Shown here: positions 7,224 through 8,443 of the stretch, piece by piece
Layout of the letters: each line of letters starts with the position of its first letter
How positions within the stretch are numbered: position 1 is the stretch's first letter
NCBI GenBank assembly: GCA_029821455.1
Contig: JALGTI010000136.1
Coordinates: 1-8,443, forward strand
Direction of reading: 5' to 3'
Length of the DNA stretch: 8,443 bases
Source of the DNA: Candidatus Zipacnadia bacterium
GTDB taxonomy: Bacteria; Armatimonadota; Zipacnadia; Zipacnadales; Zipacnadaceae
Notes under the pieces: model-generated
What the model was told of the DNA's origin: nothing
The model's database searches: none
The model's input: the letters and a program-made list of their open reading frames with translations, nothing else
Position numbers and translations under genes: made by a program

Positions 7224-7712
7224 TTATGACCCCTCAATGAACCGGAAAACCGTGGAGCCTACGGCAATCTCGTCCCCGCCGTGAATCTCCACATCATCAG
7301 AGATGGGCTGACCGTTCACAAACGTACCATTGGTTGAGTTGTAATCTTGCAAAAAGTAGCGGTCATCACGCACCAGGATGAGGGCGTGGCGGCTCGACAC
7401 GTAGCGGTCATCTAGCACAATAGCATTCTCCGGCCTACGCCCGATACTGACTGAATCGCCCAGCGGCAGGCGCTGACCCGCCGCCAGCACAGTGGACCTG
7501 ACAACTACCAGGCATGGCCGCGCGTGGGCGACTCGTGTGATGGGTCGGGGTTGGGCGACGCGGTTGGCCGGCTGCGGCAGCTCTCGTTGGCGCAGCTGAG
7601 GCGCAGCGGCGGCCACATCGGTCATCAGCGCCCGGAACACGATGATGACAAAGACATAGATGAGAATGATAAGCAAGTACTTACCAACTACCAGGACAAT
7701 GCCGGGGGCCAC
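7224..7712 (-). CDS. Membrane-anchored FHA-domain protein (FhaB-like)
   Basis: The 162-residue protein has one N-terminal membrane helix (about 4-28), a flexible Ala/Gln/Arg/Pro-rich linker (about 32-66) and a C-terminal FHA domain that binds phosphothreonine. The FHA signature is complete: G-R at 91-92, S-R-H at 107-109, N-S-T-N-G-T at 125-130 and N-G at 133-134. Size and layout match actinobacterial FhaB (FipA), which binds PASTA-kinase substrates at the division site. The start is GTG at 7712. An in-frame stop lies three codons upstream, leaving only GTG or CTG, and GGAG is 9 bases before the GTG. It is the first gene of the operon, under the promoter at 7759-7787. Binding to proteins phosphorylated by the kinase encoded downstream is inferred from the family and the neighbourhood. 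Confidence 0.93.
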   Translation of the reverse strand: MAPGIVLVVGKYLLIILIYVFVIIVFRALMTDVAAAAPQLRQRELPQPANRVAQPRPITRVAHARPCLVVVRSTVLAAGQRLPLGDSVSIGRRPENAIVLDDRYVSSRHALILVRDDRYFLQDYNSTNGTFVNGQPISDDVEIHGGDEIAVGSTVFRFIEGS

Positions 7713-7721
7713 ATGCAGTCA

Positions 7722-7725
7722 CTCC
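7722..7725 (-). promoter_or_regulatory. Shine-Dalgarno supporting a GTG start for the FHA gene
   Basis: GGAG on the minus strand lies 9 bases before the GTG at 7712. The in-frame TGA at 7721-7719 rules out any longer form. Confidence 0.6.
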
Positions 7726-7758
7726 GGATGGGAGACAAAGCGCAGTTGTGCCAAGCGG

Positions 7759-7787
7759 ATTATAGCAAAAGGTGACCAGGGTGTACA
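7759..7787 (-). promoter_or_regulatory. Sigma-70-type promoter with extended -10 for the FHA-SEDS-PBP-kinase operon
   Basis: On the minus strand TGTACA (7787-7782, four of six matches to TTGACA) is followed by a 17-base spacer ending in TGC and then a perfect TATAAT (7764-7759). The TG one base before the -10 makes it an extended -10. Transcription would begin near 7752, giving a leader of about 40 bases before the GTG at 7712. No comparable promoter is visible in the short gaps of the five genes that follow, so this probably drives the whole operon. Confidence 0.75.
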
Positions 7788-8110
7788 GGATGGTAACGGG
7801 CTTCGGGCGGCGAGCGCGGATAGAACTGCTATGCCCGCGCCGCGCAGGCAGCGATATTCTCAGGCGGGAGATCAGGCTGAATGTTGTGGGCGGGACACAA
7901 CACAAAGCTGCCGCCGGTGGGGGTGAGGCTATACAGCTTGATCTGGCAGGCCCCGGCCGCGCGGTTCAGTTCATACTTCACGCACCCAGTCATCGTGCTA
8001 GCCTGCTGATCAAGGCCTAAGCCCGATGATGGTCCTGCCACGGGCCAAGCGAGGCCGGAGCCGGAGGGGTGGTCGCCGGGCGGTGACCTTTGCAGGCCGC
8101 AGTCGCCTTC
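7788..8110. other. Gap between the operon promoter and the HEAT-repeat gene
   Basis: This stretch has no gene that I can name. It holds the possible small minus-strand ORF at 7829-7993. It also holds a plus-strand hairpin at 8071-8088 (GGTCGCC, loop GGGC, GGTGACC, with one G-U pair) followed by only TTT. That is too weak to call a terminator. I see no tRNA, CRISPR or mobile-element ends. Confidence 0.5.
7829..7993 (-). CDS. Possible small Cys-containing protein, function unknown
   Basis: An ATG at 7993 opens a 54-residue frame ending in TAG at 7829. A GTG at 8041 would extend it to 70 residues. Codon third positions are mostly G or C and the composition looks protein-like (Y-E-L-N-R, C-Q-I-K-L-Y, F-V-L-C-P-A-H-N), unlike the Arg/Ser/Pro-rich shadow frames. 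It has four cysteines (residues 4, 15, 32 and 46) and no signal peptide or membrane helix. Only a weak AGG precedes the ATG. It ends about 42 bases before the -35 of the operon promoter, on the same strand. It may be a real small gene or a fragment of a decayed larger one. I do not recognise the family. Confidence 0.35.
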   Translation of the reverse strand: MTGCVKYELNRAAGACQIKLYSLTPTGGSFVLCPAHNIQPDLPPENIAACAARA

Positions 8111-8443
8111 CTATTCCTCCTCGACGCCCAACTGGATCAGGGCGGCCCTTGCGCATTCCCGTACCAATGGCACCCGTACATCACCGTGTTCCACAATAAA
8201 GCCGTCCTCTTTGGCTGCCTCCAATACAGGTATCGCCTCTTACAGGTATCGCCTCTGGTATGCCCAGATGTCCCAACGCGAGCGCTGCGTACGCTCGCAC
8301 GTATCCATCTTGGTCGTGCTCCACCAGCGCAACTAGTGGCTCAAAGACATCGGTTTTTCCCCAGTATCCCAGGATGATATTCAAGTAAGCCACATATTGA
8401 CGCGGGGCGTCTTCTTCTGCCATGGCCCCTCGCAGTTGCTCTT
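8111..8443 (-). pseudogene. HEAT-repeat protein, C-terminal part, frameshifted by a 16-bp tandem duplication
   Basis: The minus-strand frame is open from the window edge, so the start is outside. It encodes HEAT-like helical pairs, with E-P-L-V-A-L-V-E-H-D, Y-V-R-A-Y-A-A-L-A-L-G-H-L-G and P-E-A-I-P-V clearly visible. After that a perfect 16-bp duplication (8225-8256) shifts the frame. The observed product continues for 19 unrelated residues, beginning V-R-G-D-T-C, to a TGA at 8183-8181. Removing one copy restores L-E-A-A-K, then V-P-L-V-R-E-C-A-R-A-A-L-I-Q-L-G-V-E-E-E and a TAG at 8113-8111. That tail is exactly the kind of helix expected to close such a repeat. HEAT proteins are binding scaffolds, and the partner is unknown. 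The ATG at 8423 is probably internal, since the frame remains open upstream. The damage could also be a sequencing or assembly artefact. Confidence 0.8.
8225..8256. repeat. Perfect 16-bp tandem duplication inside the HEAT gene
   Basis: TACAGGTATCGCCTCT occurs at 8225-8240 and again at 8241-8256 with no spacer. Sixteen is not a multiple of three, so the second copy breaks the HEAT reading frame. Confidence 0.95.

Noticed and set aside
7184..7237. Longer SEDS protein starting at TTG 7237
   Set aside because: It would overlap the FHA stop and add 18 polar, non-family residues. The ATG at 7183 has a better ribosome site.
7940..7990. Possible tRNA suggested by a GGTTCAGTTC stretch
   Set aside because: There is no acceptor stem pairing, no clear T-loop consensus and no D-arm at the right distance.

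Overview
This 8.4 kb window is high-GC bacterial chromosome, most likely from an uncultured Chloroflexota (Anaerolineae-like) lineage. That guess rests on the protein flavour, the gene order and the GATTAATC-core palindromes. It is an inference, not a placement by comparison.

Layout: bases 1-210 hold the 3' end of an unrecognised plus-strand gene. A plus-strand Gfo/Idh/MocA-type oxidoreductase follows (309-1217). It appears to lack about 20 residues from the first Rossmann unit. It ends in a perfect 24-bp palindrome with a T-rich tail, which probably terminates transcription. A second, degenerate copy of the same palindrome lies just beyond it.

From 7712 down to 1305, five genes run on the minus strand as one probable operon: a membrane-anchored FHA protein (FhaB-like), a SEDS glycosyltransferase (RodA/FtsW), a class B penicillin-binding protein, a PASTA-type Ser/Thr kinase (PknB/PrkC-like), and a secreted protein with a discoidin domain and a PsbP/MOG1-like domain. 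A near-consensus promoter with an extended -10 (7759-7787) sits in front of the FHA gene. The order matches the actinobacterial fhaB-pstP-rodA-pbpA-pknA-pknB locus, but there is no PP2C phosphatase and no second kinase here. The expected logic is that SEDS polymerase and bPBP build septal or side-wall peptidoglycan, the PASTA kinase senses wall fragments, and the FHA protein docks on phosphothreonine. The secreted discoidin protein is a new candidate partner outside the membrane.

The most striking anomaly is in the PBP. Its SxN and KTG motifs are intact, but the catalytic SxxK motif reads S-V-L-T, so the essential lysine is missing. It may be a pseudo-transpeptidase whose remaining job is to activate the SEDS enzyme.

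Beyond the operon promoter the window holds a possible 54-residue Cys-containing minus-strand ORF and then the 3' end of a HEAT-repeat gene. That gene has been frameshifted by a 16-bp perfect tandem duplication. Removing one copy restores the frame through a complete HEAT-like C-terminus.
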